Positions 45,369-54,084 of a DNA stretch of 64,000 nucleotides are shown here, piece after piece. A program made the position numbers and the translations under genes. Source of the stretch: Bog-473 sp963755495 (GTDB taxonomy: Bacteria > Actinomycetota > Acidimicrobiia > Acidimicrobiales > RAAP-2); contig CAVWJS010000006.1 in assembly GCA_963755495.1 (NCBI GenBank), positions 744,001 through 808,000 on the forward strand, given 5' to 3'. Position 1 is the first letter of the stretch, and the number at the start of each line of letters is the position of its first letter. The notes under the pieces were generated by a model that made no database searches, was not told where the DNA came from, and was given only the letters and a program-made list of their open reading frames with translations.

Positions 45369-45824
45369 GTGATCTCCCTGGAACCGATTGGCGTCGTGGT
45401 TGGCGGACGTTCCGCCCCTGACGACGACAATTGGGGGCCGGTGGAATCTGTCATCCGGCTCGACGGCAATCGCTTCGAAAAGGAGGTCGTAGTCGGGCTC
45501 GAGGCCTTTTCGCACCTGTGCGTGGTCTTTCAGTTCCATCTGGTCGAGGAGACGGACGTCGTCATCGGGGCGAGGCACCCCCGCGGCAACCCAGATTGGC
45601 CGAAGGTAGGGATGTTCGCGCAGAGGGCAAGAATGCGACCGAATCGCCTCGGGGTGAGCAACTGCGCCCTTTTGAGCATCGAAGGACTCGATCTCCGCGT
45701 GCGTGGGCTCGATGCGATTGAGGGCACGCCGGTGCTCGACGTCAAGCCGTTCATGCGTGAGTTCGAACCGGCCGAGAGCAACCAACCGACGTGGGCGACC
45801 GAGTTGATGAAGGACTACTACTGA
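45369..45824 (+). CDS. trmO: tRNA t6A37 N6-methyltransferase TrmO (TsaA family)
   Basis: The protein of 151 residues has ISLEPIGVV, GLEAFSHLCVVFQFH, RHPRGNPDWPKVGMFAQRAR, RPNRLGVSN and VLDVKPF, the full TrmO pattern of a SAM-binding beta-barrel. It methylates N6-threonylcarbamoyladenosine at position 37 of Thr tRNAs. It is slightly shorter than E. coli TrmO (235), like many actinobacterial versions that lack the C-terminal domain. Confidence 0.88.
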   Translation: MISLEPIGVVVGGRSAPDDDNWGPVESVIRLDGNRFEKEVVVGLEAFSHLCVVFQFHLVEETDVVIGARHPRGNPDWPKVGMFAQRARMRPNRLGVSNCALLSIEGLDLRVRGLDAIEGTPVLDVKPFMREFEPAESNQPTWATELMKDYY

Positions 45825-45846
45825 CTCACGGCAGATGTTGAACCGC

Positions 45847-46161
45847 TCAGTTGTTGATGGCGGCCCGCAACCGCTCGAGGGAGATTTCTTGCGTCCTGTG
45901 CTCGCCGCATTGGGCGCAATCGGCGGCATGTCGCCACGATCTGATCATCCGGCTACCGGAAGGATTCAGATACACCGTGAATGTTTCCGCATGCGGGGGA
46001 ACGTCCAGCTGATAGTACGGCCGCCAGCCGGTGGACACGGGCTCACCCCCGACCTCGGTGCCTTTCAGTATGCGTCGGTACCGCATTCGATGCGCATCGA
46101 AGATCCACGTGCTGTGACATGACTCAATGATCGTGGGTTGGTAATCACGTTCTGGTGTCAT
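45847..46161 (-). CDS. Conserved hypothetical protein with CxxC
   Basis: The product of 104 residues reads CHSTWIFDAHRMRYRRILKG, WRPYYQLDVPPHAETFTVYL and RMIRSWRHAADCAQCGEHRT. Balanced composition, the CxxC pair and the known spread of such STWIFD-type proteins in actinobacteria support a real gene. No function is known. Confidence 0.65.
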   Translation of the reverse strand: MTPERDYQPTIIESCHSTWIFDAHRMRYRRILKGTEVGGEPVSTGWRPYYQLDVPPHAETFTVYLNPSGSRMIRSWRHAADCAQCGEHRTQEISLERLRAAINN

Positions 46162-46264
46162 GCGTCAAGTATGTGGGCGGCTGCTGACGTCGGTCATAGG
46201 TCGAACTGTGTCCCTGCGTAGGAATTCATTACAGATCCGTGACAGTCTTTTCGACGTCGCCCGT

Positions 46265-46870
46265 TCAATCGAAGATCGGCGGCTTGTCCCGGCTTCGCTT
46301 GAGCTCGAAGAACCCCTCGGTCCCCGCCACGAGCAGGACGCCGTCCCAGAGCTTGCCTGCCGCTTCGCCCTTGGGAGCAGGGGTAATGACCGGTCCGAAG
46401 AAGGCGACGCCGCCGACGTGGATCACCGGGGTGCCGACGTCGAAGCCGACAGGGTCCATCCCCTCGTGGTGGGACTTGCGCACCGCCTCGTCGAATTCGG
46501 TGGAGGTCGCTGCCGCTTCGAGTTCAGCGGGAAGCCCCGCCTCCTCGAGTGCCTCGGCGAGGATGCCCGGGTCTTCTCGGCGCTTTTCGAGGTGGATCCG
46601 TTTTCCGATGGCTGTGTAGAGCGGCAGCAGGACGTCAGGTCCCTTCGCTTGCTCGGCGGCGATGCACACTCGCACCGGTCCCATCGCCTTCGCCATCAGA
46701 TCCTTGTAGGTGTCGGGAAGGTCGTCTTTGTTCTCGTTGAGGACCGCCAGGGACATGACATGCCACCTGGTCTTCACATCACGCACGTCTTCCACCTGGA
46801 GCATCCAGCGGGATGTCAGCCAGGCCCAGGGGCAAAGGGGGTCGAACCAGAAATCGACTGTGTCCGTCAT
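46265..46870 (-). CDS. DsbA-family mycothiol-dependent nitroreductase-like protein
   Basis: The thioredoxin-fold protein starts VDFWFDPLCPWAWLTSRW with a CPWA active site and ends with a DsbA-type helical insertion and cis-Pro region (VGTPVIHVGGVAFFGPVI). This matches the Rv2466c group, which uses mycothiol to reduce electrophiles and nitro compounds. At 201 residues it is full length. It supports a mycothiol-using actinobacterium. Confidence 0.85.
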   Translation of the reverse strand: MTDTVDFWFDPLCPWAWLTSRWMLQVEDVRDVKTRWHVMSLAVLNENKDDLPDTYKDLMAKAMGPVRVCIAAEQAKGPDVLLPLYTAIGKRIHLEKRREDPGILAEALEEAGLPAELEAAATSTEFDEAVRKSHHEGMDPVGFDVGTPVIHVGGVAFFGPVITPAPKGEAAGKLWDGVLLVAGTEGFFELKRSRDKPPIFD

Positions 46871-46952
46871 GGGTTACCTCCATCAACTCGCAGAATTGCG
46901 CCGGTCGTATGATGGACCACCATAGGGGTCACGTCGTCGCGCCCGATCCGGG

Positions 46953-48312
46953 CTAGCGGAGCAGCTCCGCCACGGCAAGCGTCACTGCTTTCCCCATTGG
47001 GATGTGAAGGAACTCGTTGGGTCCGTGGGCGTTGGAGTGTGGGCCGAGAACGCCCGTCGCCACGAATTGGGTGCGCGGGAAGTTCCGCTTCAGGTCGGCC
47101 AGGAAGGGGATGGTCCCGCCTTCGCCGTGGAATCCCATCGGATGGCCGAACGACGCCTGAGATGCCCGTTCGAGGGCCGAGGTGTTCCGTTCATCGAGCG
47201 GAGGGGCGAGCCAGCCGTTGGCCACGCCTTCGAGATCGATGGTGATGTGCGCTCCCTCGTCGGTGGCGAGGGCCGAGAGCAATGCATCCGCGGCCACTTG
47301 TGCGTCCACGTCGGGTGGGAGTCGGAGTGAGATCTTCGCAGTGGTGAAGGGCCGCAGCACGTTGCCCCCGTCGCGCACGGCCGGCATGCCGTCCATGCCT
47401 GTCACCTCGAGTGCGGCCGACCAAGCTATGGCGATGAGCTGATCGGCTGCCGTCGTCGTGATGAGTCGAAGCCCGTCGACGGTGGGCAGCACGTTCTCTG
47501 CGAACTCCTGCGCCGTCGCGGCCAGGGAAGCTCGCAGATCGTCAGGGATGCCTCTCCCGAGGAGCGCGGGCAGGAGAATGTCGCCGGTTGCCTCGTCCTC
47601 TATCCGGGACAGGATTTTGCGCAGGATGCGGAACGACGATGGCACGACGCCGCCGGCCATTCCACTGTGCACGCCTTCGGTGAGGACGTCCGCTCGCACG
47701 CTGGCGACAAGGATTCCCCGTAGCGACGACGTGAGCCACAGCCGGTCATAGCTGAGGCATCCTGAATCGAGGCAGATCACCAGCGAGGGCGTGCCGATCC
47801 GCTCGCGCAAGTGGTCGACGTAGGCCGAGAGGTCGGGGCTCCCGCTCTCTTCACTGGCCTCAATGAGGATGACAACGCGCCCGCGACCTCCATCGGCCGC
47901 CAGGAGCCCCGTCACTGCAGCAAAGAGCGCATAGCCGTCATCCGCCGTGCCTCGCCCGTAGAGCAGGTCGCCCTCGCGGACGGGCTCGAATGGCGCGAGT
48001 CCGGGGCGCCAGTCGCCCAAAGGCGGCTGCTTGTCCATGTGCCCGTAGATCAGAATGGGGTCGCCTGCTCCGTCGTTCTCGACCAGGAGCACGGGAGTGC
48101 GGCCGGGTAGCTGCACGATCTCGGTTCGCAGGTCTCCGTCCTGCTCCTGGGTCCAGCTCTCCAGGAGCTTTGCGGCCTCGAGAATCGCTCCGCGCTCGGC
48201 CCATCTGTGCATCGAACGCCGGCGAGAGGCATTGGATTCGGGTGTACTCGGCCAGTGCGGGGAGGACTCTCTCCTCCCAGGCCGCATCGATCAACGCCCG
48301 ACCGTCGGTCAT
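46953..48312 (-). CDS. M20-family metallopeptidase, one frameshift
   Basis: The gene should begin at ATG 48312 (MTDGRALIDAAWEERVLPAL, EYTRIQCLSPAFDA) and continue in another frame from about 48208 (RWAERGAILEAAKLLESW). One base appears to be missing there. The remaining frame gives ILIYGHMDKQPPLGDW, LYGRGTADDGYALFAAV, LIEASEESGSPDL and FHGEGGTIPFLADLKRNFP, the zinc sites of an M20 dipeptidase/carboxypeptidase. It would cleave peptides or N-acyl amino acids. Its start overlaps the stop of the SRPBCC gene (ATGA), so the two are coupled. Confidence 0.82.
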
Positions 48313-48815
48313 CCGGCGCCCGGTTGCTCGGTCAACGTAGCCAGGCTGGCCAAGGTCTTGGTCATGCTCTCCGCCGTCATTGACGGAAGCCTGCCTCGCC
48401 GGAGCAACGTGGCCTGCCTGTCCTCGGATATGTCCCAGCTCTCTCGAACGAGAGTCCCGCCATCCACCGGCTCGAACTCGTAGCGCCAGATCCGGCCGCC
48501 GAGGAAGCGACCGAAAAATCCCGAGAACACCGTTTTCCAGGCGATGCGACGGTCCTGTTCGAACTCGATCACCGTGTTCGACATCGAATAGGGAACCCCG
48601 GCCTTCATGGACATGCCAAACGTCGTACCGAGCTCCAGCCGCTGCGGCGCGCCTGCCTTGACCTTGACCACGGCGCCCGAGCCGTCGATGTCAGCGTGGC
48701 GACCGGCATCCGCCACGATCGTGAAGAGGTCTGTGGCAGGGGCCGCAATGACCCGTTCGACGCTGACAACGCTTCCTTCCACCACGCACCCCTCTGTTGT
48801 TGTTCGTTCGTACAC
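48309..48815 (-). CDS. SRPBCC-family protein
   Basis: The 168-residue protein has the START/polyketide-cyclase-like pattern: SVERVIAAPATDLFTIVADA at the first strand-helix, then FEQDRRIAWKTVF and DGGTLVRESWDISED near the end. Such proteins bind a hydrophobic ligand in a helix-grip fold. The start is uncertain; a GTG at about 48788 gives the shorter conserved core. It is translationally coupled to the M20 gene. Confidence 0.8.
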   Translation of the reverse strand: MYERTTTEGCVVEGSVVSVERVIAAPATDLFTIVADAGRHADIDGSGAVVKVKAGAPQRLELGTTFGMSMKAGVPYSMSNTVIEFEQDRRIAWKTVFSGFFGRFLGGRIWRYEFEPVDGGTLVRESWDISEDRQATLLRRGRLPSMTAESMTKTLASLATLTEQPGAG

Positions 48816-48989
48816 TTATCGGACATGAGCGAACTGTCGAACTAGTTCAATCCGCGGTGCTCCAAGTGTCGCAGCTCCAAGAGCTCCTGGAGCAACTCGA
48901 CATCACGGACACCCGGGGCGATGATGGCCCGCCCTCCTGAGCGACTCTTGGAGCTCCTCGACCCCTGAAGTCGCGTTGCTCGCTCTTCC

Positions 48990-49352
48990 CTATTCCTTGA
49001 TGGCGAACTGCGCCAGATCGCTGAGCTGTACCCACTCCAAGGTCGACGCGTGCGTCGAGGCCAAAATGACCGGAGGCGCCACGCCCGCTTCGAACGCCTC
49101 TTGCCATCGGCTGGCGCAGAGGCACCATTGGTCACCTGGGACCAATCCGTCGAAGCCATATTCGGGATGTGGCGTGGAGAGGTCGTTGCCCACCGAGGCG
49201 GAGAAGACCAGGAACTCCTCGCTGGCGCGGATGCAGACCGTGTGCACCCCGACGTCTTCGGCGCCGGTGTTGCAGCAGCCGTCACGAAAGAAGCCAGTCA
49301 GAGGATCGAAATTGCAGGGTTGGAGGTCGCTGCCGAGAACATTCTGAGCCAT
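48990..49352 (-). CDS. DUF2237 family protein
   Basis: From ATG 49352 the product shows the DUF2237 sequence: NVLGSDLQPCNFDPLTGFFR, DGCCNTGAEDVGVHTVCIRA, GNDLSTPHPEYGFDGLVPGD and WCLCASRWQEAFEAGVAPPV. The conserved Cys and Trp residues are kept. The family is widespread in bacteria but has no established function. Confidence 0.88.
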   Translation of the reverse strand: MAQNVLGSDLQPCNFDPLTGFFRDGCCNTGAEDVGVHTVCIRASEEFLVFSASVGNDLSTPHPEYGFDGLVPGDQWCLCASRWQEAFEAGVAPPVILASTHASTLEWVQLSDLAQFAIKE

Positions 49353-49540
49353 GCCCCATTTGACCACGGTGAGGGCACGCACCGAGCTCACTCTCCCCCG
49401 ATACCTTGTTTCCGAGAAAGCATACCGCCCAGGTACCTTATTTCAAAAGGGACTAACGGATGGTCAGCCGCCAGGGCGCCAGCCGCCAGTGTGCCAGCCG
49501 CCCGAACGGTCACGGCACAGGTCTCGGGGATGGAAAAGAC

Positions 49541-50380
49541 TTAGCAAACGTCCTTCTGTTCCGTTGGCAACATTTGAGGCCCGCGACGATCCCGTATGCC
49601 GTCAAGAATTCCCAGGATGCTCGCTTTAGTCCGCTTGATACGGCGGGCGCGAAGCATGCATATCGACAAGTCCCTCGATCGGAAGAAGATCAGTTCGGCG
49701 AGAGTTCCACTGCCAGTCAGTCGGTGAAACAAGATGTGATTCCTTGCCGTGTAATAGGCGCGCCACGGACTGCGCTGCTCGCCCGGAATGGGTTCGTTTT
49801 CGATGACCGCAGCTGGCACACCCCAAATCTGGAGACCAGAACGTTTCAAGTGCCAACATGCGACGTAGTCATCGTAAAAGAAGAACAGGCCAGAGTCTTG
49901 AGAAACTGTGATCTCCCTTGCTGCGGGATTGAGCAGCAATCCCGACCACGGAGCGAACTCGACGGGGACTGTTGCACGTGAAAGGTCTCGCGGCGCGGGT
50001 GCGCGCCCGTTCCGTCTGTCCCAAGACGATCCATCACCATTCTGATTGCCTGAATAGACAGCATTGTCGTCACTCGCTGCGTCTAGAAGGGTAGACAGAG
50101 AGTTATCGTGGAGTCGGGCATCATGATCGAGAAGCAAATAGCGGGATGCATTTGGAGCGTGTTTCAATCCCAGTACGAAGGCCTGTTCAGATCCCAGATA
50201 CTTGTCCCTCACGATGAGTTGGCCTTCAAATTGCTCCCAGCCAGTCCGTGTCGCACGAGGTGAGTTGTCGACGACGGTGATCTCCGTTGGTACTGGGCTT
50301 GTGGCAGCTATCTGTTGCGCCAGTTGCATGACTTGATCGACTCTGTGGGTCGTAGGGATTACAACGGAAAGTGTCGTCAA
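49541..50380 (-). CDS. GT2 family glycosyltransferase
   Basis: The GT-A pattern is present: TLSVVIPTTHRVDQVMQLAQ, ITVVDNSPRA, YLLLDHDARLHDNSLSTLLD (DxD-like) and LFFFYDDYVACWHLKRSGLQ (catalytic Asp region). WAYYTARNH-like RAYYTARNHILFHR is common in galactofuranosyl- or rhamnosyltransferase-like members. AAAGGAAG lies 9 nt before a TTG at 50380, which begins the conserved strand; ATG 50404 is the alternative. It is probably another surface-polysaccharide enzyme, outside the main locus. Confidence 0.82.
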   Translation of the reverse strand: MTTLSVVIPTTHRVDQVMQLAQQIAATSPVPTEITVVDNSPRATRTGWEQFEGQLIVRDKYLGSEQAFVLGLKHAPNASRYLLLDHDARLHDNSLSTLLDAASDDNAVYSGNQNGDGSSWDRRNGRAPAPRDLSRATVPVEFAPWSGLLLNPAAREITVSQDSGLFFFYDDYVACWHLKRSGLQIWGVPAAVIENEPIPGEQRSPWRAYYTARNHILFHRLTGSGTLAELIFFRSRDLSICMLRARRIKRTKASILGILDGIRDRRGPQMLPTEQKDVC

Positions 50381-50925
50381 GTGCCTATCTTCCTTTCGGT
50401 CCATCGATTTCTTCTTCCACGGACCCCTGCGCTAGTAGGTATGAATCGAGGCTCATACGGCGGTAACCGCTCGATTGGCGAGAATCGAACTTACGATCCG
50501 ATCCTTTCTAACGCATCCAAGTGGGTTCACTCTGGCTTTTAAACTCGGTGGGGCACAAGACGGGCACTGTGAAGGTGCGCTTAGTCAGCCCGAAACGGTG
50601 GCCCACCGACCCCGTGCCCTAAGGGCATGTGCGAAAGATCTGAGCATTCGTGTTTGCACGAACACGATATGGGCGTCGGCCGTCTTGAGCTGCAAGCCTA
50701 TTGGTCGTCGAGCCATTCGAGGGTTCGCGACGCCGGTCCGGCGATGGACTCGACCCGCCATCCCACGCTTTCGAACGTCCTTCGGGGGACCTGCCCGGTT
50801 ACCTGCTGACGCAATATCGGCATGGTGGCGGACCAAGCTGGTGCCGCACCCGACACCGCCGCTTGGGCGAACTCGCCGGCCCACACCCCCTCGACAGGGC
50901 GCTCTCAACCGGCCACTGTAGGGCA
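50381..50925. other. 0.5-kb region with a small possible ORF
   Basis: No firm gene is seen. A minus-strand ORF at 50698-50886 (62 codons, ending FESVGWRVESIAGPASRTLE) has coding-like composition but no family. A hairpin TTCGTG-TTTG-CACGAA (50647-50662) is present. A tRNA T-arm-like patch near 50490 does not fold into a tRNA. Confidence 0.35.
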
Positions 50926-51990
50926 ATGACCTCACACGAGAGATTGCGCCGTGTCAGTCGGTTGCCCCTTGTCGTGGCTCCCATGGCCGGTGGGCCGACG
51001 ACGCCCGCCCTCGTCATCGCGGCGGCGGAGGCGGGTGCGGTGGGGTTCCTGGCCGCTGGCTACAAGTCGGCAGCCGAGATGCGTAGTGACATCGCCGCCG
51101 TCCGCAGCGCGACATCGGACGCATTCGGGGTCAACGTGTTCGTGCCGGGGGAGCCGACGCTCCATCGGGAGGCGTTGGCGGCCTATGTCGGCGCGTTGGG
51201 CCAGGAAGCAGATGAGCTCGGGGCGACGCTCGGTGCGCCACGATGGGACGACGACGAGTACGGCGCCAAGCTCGATGTCCTACTCGCCGCTCCGCCCCCA
51301 CTCGTCAGCTTCACGTTCGGCTGCCCGAGTGCGGACGTGGTGCGGTCGCTGCAGGCCGGTGGTTCGATCGTCGTCGTGACAGTGACGACGCCCGAAGAGG
51401 CGGTCGTCGCGCAAAGCGGCGAGGTCGATGGCCTGTGCCTGCAAGGTATGGAAGCGGGAGCCCATCGCGGCACCTTCGCCAATGACGACAGACCGGGGCA
51501 GGATTACCCTCTCGGGGCACTTCTCGCCCACGTGCGCAGGATGTGTGACCTCCCCCTCATCGCAGCCGGGGGGATCGCCGACGCCCAAGGTGCAGCGGCC
51601 GCGCTGGCCGCCGGAGCGACCCAGGTACAAATGGGAACCGCATTCCTGCGGAGCACCGAGAGCGGCGCCCACGCCCTCTACAAGGCGGCACTCGCCGATC
51701 CCCGCTTCACCGCGACGGCCATTACCCGCGCCTTCAGCGGGCGCCGGGCCCGCAGTCTGGTCAACGCATTCGTGAGAGCGCACGAGGATGCGCCCCCCGC
51801 CTACCCCGAGATAAATCACGTCACCCGCCCGCTTCGGGCCGCGGCGGTGGCGAGCGGCGATCCGGAACGCATGAGCCTCTATACCGGTGAGGGATTTCGC
51901 CAGGCCCAGGAACGATCGGCCGGCGAGATCATCGAGCAACTTGTCGCGGGGCTCGAGCGGTCCGGCTTGTCACAGTTCCGGGTCTCCTAG
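50926..51990 (+). CDS. Nitronate monooxygenase family protein
   Basis: The TIM-barrel FMN protein reads LPLVVAPMAGGPTTPALVIA, VGFLAAGYKSAAEM, FGVNVFVPGE, DGLCLQGMEAGAHRGTF and LPLIAAGGIADAQGAAAALA with the FMN phosphate site GATQVQMGTAFL. At 354 residues it fits class I nitronate monooxygenases, which oxidise propionate-3-nitronate or alkyl nitronates. The ATG at 50926 is chosen because the 75 upstream codons have no similarity. The next gene starts 1 bp after its stop. Confidence 0.9.
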   Translation: MTSHERLRRVSRLPLVVAPMAGGPTTPALVIAAAEAGAVGFLAAGYKSAAEMRSDIAAVRSATSDAFGVNVFVPGEPTLHREALAAYVGALGQEADELGATLGAPRWDDDEYGAKLDVLLAAPPPLVSFTFGCPSADVVRSLQAGGSIVVVTVTTPEEAVVAQSGEVDGLCLQGMEAGAHRGTFANDDRPGQDYPLGALLAHVRRMCDLPLIAAGGIADAQGAAAALAAGATQVQMGTAFLRSTESGAHALYKAALADPRFTATAITRAFSGRRARSLVNAFVRAHEDAPPAYPEINHVTRPLRAAAVASGDPERMSLYTGEGFRQAQERSAGEIIEQLVAGLERSGLSQFRVS

Positions 51991-51991
51991 T

Positions 51992-52522
51992 GTGGAGTTT
52001 CGTGCGCATTTCGTCCCGGACCACCCAACCCCGGTGAGCTCACGGCGCGACGTCGATACCTTCGAGTTCACCCCGCCTTCCTTCGATCGCGTCACTAGCT
52101 ATTTGCATCATTTGAGCGAGGCCGGTCAAGGATGGATCAACCTGTTGCCGGGCGTGGAGCTGGACGAGGAGGAGCAACAGACCATGCCGCCGGGGCTCTT
52201 CAGCCTCTTCAGCAACCGACAGCCGCCGGTCACCATGTGCACGTTGATGCCTGCTCGGCCGACCCGGCGCGCCTTCGACGGTGTCACTGTCGGCGTGATG
52301 CACCCGACCGGAGGCAAGGCAATGGCACGCCTGGCTGACGCCGGGGTGGCGAAGCCCGCGGGATGGTTGGTGCGCCAGGACCACCCTCGACGTGGCCTGG
52401 TCCTGCTCACTACGCACGGCACACCGGAGGCCGATGTCATCTCGTGGGCCATCAAGGCCGGAACGGCGCTGTGCCGCAAGGAAATGACGGGGCAGTGGCA
52501 GGCGGTGGTGTACCTCCCCTGA
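51992..52522 (+). CDS. Conserved hypothetical protein
   Basis: Starting from the GTG at 51992, the 176-residue product reads VDTFEFTPPSFDRVTSYLHH, INLLPGVELDEEE, FSLFSNRQPPVTMCTLMP, VGVMHPTGGKAMARLADAG and VLLTTHGTPEADVISWAIKA. It is coding-like throughout and follows the nitronate monooxygenase gene by 1 bp, so they form an operon. No function is known to me. Confidence 0.68.
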   Translation: MEFRAHFVPDHPTPVSSRRDVDTFEFTPPSFDRVTSYLHHLSEAGQGWINLLPGVELDEEEQQTMPPGLFSLFSNRQPPVTMCTLMPARPTRRAFDGVTVGVMHPTGGKAMARLADAGVAKPAGWLVRQDHPRRGLVLLTTHGTPEADVISWAIKAGTALCRKEMTGQWQAVVYLP

Positions 52523-52557
52523 GGCGAACGCCGCCCCGGCCGTGCGCGGACGAGTGG

Positions 52558-52672
52558 CGCGCCGGAAGTGACGAGTGCCGGAAGTGACGATGCCGGAGTG
52601 ACGAGTGCCGGAAGTGCCTAGTGCCGGAGTGACGAGTGCCGGAAGTGCCTAGTGCCGGAAGTGCCTAGTGCG
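52558..52672. repeat. Degenerate 14-16-bp tandem repeat
   Basis: About six units of the type AGTGCCGGAAGTGCCT or AGTGCCGGAGTGACG follow each other, with CGGAAGT/CGGAGT and CCT/GACG variants. The right end overlaps the TAG stop of the ArsR gene (52665-52667), so that gene's stop codon is supplied by the last unit. Confidence 0.8.
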
Positions 52673-53669
52673 CAGCGGCAGCAACGACCACGTCGCGCAG
52701 GTCCTCTATGAGATTCTCGACTGCTGCGGGATCCGCACTGAGCTGGAGGCGGCCGCCCGATCGTTCTGAACGCACGAGGCCCGAACCGCGGAGCGACTTC
52801 ACGTGCATGCTCACTGTCGGTTGGGCCAGGCCGAACGACGTCGCCAAATCACCAACGGTGCTTGGCGTCACCGCCAGGTAGTGCAAGAGGGCCAAGCGGG
52901 TGGGATCGGCCACGGTCTTGAGCCGCCGCGCCAATGCTTCGGTGCGCGCACGTGCCGCCGCGTCATTTTGTTGGAAACCGGCGCCGACCAGCGTGAGGCC
53001 CGGGAACTCCAGATACAGGCTCTTACCGAAGAACAAGCACGGCACCACGAGGAGGGGTTGGCCAGACTCGATGTGGGCATTGATGCCGGGTAGCCAGGAC
53101 AGGAATGACTCACAATGGTCACCGACCAGGTCCTCGAGCCTTCGGCCGGCCTCGAGCTGCGTCACCACGCGCTGACCGGCTTCTTCCAACGTGGGAAGTG
53201 CCGCCTGCCAGGTCTCATCGACCAGTTCCCAAACCTGGCGCAACATCTCGAGATACGAACCCACGAGGGCTGGTGAGGCCTTCAGCAGCTCCAATCGCTG
53301 GAGGAACACGGCGCGATCTTCGGCACTCTCCGATTCCAAGCCCAGGTCAGTGGCCACCGTGGGCACAGCTGCTTCCAGGGCGGCCCATAGGGCGGTCGGG
53401 GAGGTCTCGCCGAGTGCACCGGCGTGGTGGGCGAGTATCTGCACCTCGGTGAAACAGACGCCAGGCCCAAGGTCGGCCCAGAACGTACGGATGCGGTCCA
53501 CCAGGTCTTCGTGTTGCCCGAGAATCTCCGAAGCCAATGGGTGGTTATCCCGCCACTCAGGCTTCAGAGCGACCCACAGAAGCCAGGTCAGGTCACACGC
53601 CAGCGAGGGACTCGAGAGAAACGTCCGTCTCGGGAGGTGAGGGGTAGTCCCGTCCATAGTCATAGGCAT
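52665..53669 (-). CDS. ArsR-family transcriptional regulator with N-terminal sensor-like domain
   Basis: The 334-residue protein has a C-terminal winged helix: LKTVADPTRLALLHYLAVTP, STVGDLATSFGLAQPTVSMH, VKSLRGSGLVRSERSGGRLQ. The N-terminal 230 residues form a helical domain of the DUF5937-like type found in actinobacterial ArsR proteins. No CxC metal site is present in the HTH, so it probably senses something other than arsenite. Start codons at 53669, 53663 and 53657 are all possible. A palindrome overlaps the start, suggesting self-control. Confidence 0.85.
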   Translation of the reverse strand: MPMTMDGTTPHLPRRTFLSSPSLACDLTWLLWVALKPEWRDNHPLASEILGQHEDLVDRIRTFWADLGPGVCFTEVQILAHHAGALGETSPTALWAALEAAVPTVATDLGLESESAEDRAVFLQRLELLKASPALVGSYLEMLRQVWELVDETWQAALPTLEEAGQRVVTQLEAGRRLEDLVGDHCESFLSWLPGINAHIESGQPLLVVPCLFFGKSLYLEFPGLTLVGAGFQQNDAAARARTEALARRLKTVADPTRLALLHYLAVTPSTVGDLATSFGLAQPTVSMHVKSLRGSGLVRSERSGGRLQLSADPAAVENLIEDLRDVVVAAAAH

Positions 53670-53688
53670 ACGCCTATATTAGAATATT
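53662..53688. promoter_or_regulatory. Two palindromes, likely ArsR operator
   Basis: ATAGGC-ATAC-GCCTAT (53662-53677) is a perfect inverted repeat, and ATATT-AG-AATAT (53676-53687) is a second, overlapping one. They lie between the divergent ArsR gene and the small gene at 53745 in an AT-rich stretch, the position and style of an ArsR-type operator. Confidence 0.5.
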
Positions 53689-53744
53689 GTTGAATCGTTG
53701 TCAAACTTGGTGTACCATGGACACAGGAAACCGATAAGAAGGTG

Positions 53745-54035
53745 ATGGCAGTGGTGCATTCTTGGCTCGTGGAACGAATGGCGGAGGAGCATCGTCGCGA
53801 TCTCACCATCCTTGGGGCAGCCCGGCATCAGCTGTCAGCGGAGAACGCCCCGGCAGAAGTCAACATGTTCACGTCCGGGAAGCCGTTGGCGTCGCACGTG
53901 GTCGCCGCACACCACGCAGATCCGGAAATGCGCCTGGGCACACAGTCAGAGCGGCGCCCCGTCGGGCATCAAGTGGGCACCTTGCTCATCCGGATGGGCA
54001 CGCGCCTCGGTGGCGCGTCCATACGCACCTCCTGA
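53745..54035 (+). CDS. Small conserved-looking hypothetical protein
   Basis: The 96-residue product reads HSWLVERMAEEHRRDLTILG with a C-terminal hydrophobic segment VGTLLIRMGTRLGGAS, typical of small actinobacterial proteins with a weak membrane tail. AAGAAGGTG lies before the ATG. It is the first gene divergent from the ArsR regulator and thus a candidate target. Function unknown. Confidence 0.55.
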   Translation: MAVVHSWLVERMAEEHRRDLTILGAARHQLSAENAPAEVNMFTSGKPLASHVVAAHHADPEMRLGTQSERRPVGHQVGTLLIRMGTRLGGASIRTS

Positions 54036-54084
54036 TTCGACGGGGTCGCTTTCCCCGGCTCGCGCGCATCGGCAAGAGTGCTAC

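Noticed and set aside
50480..50545. tRNA-like patch with GTTCGATTC on the minus strand
   Set aside because: No T-stem, acceptor stem or anticodon arm can be paired.
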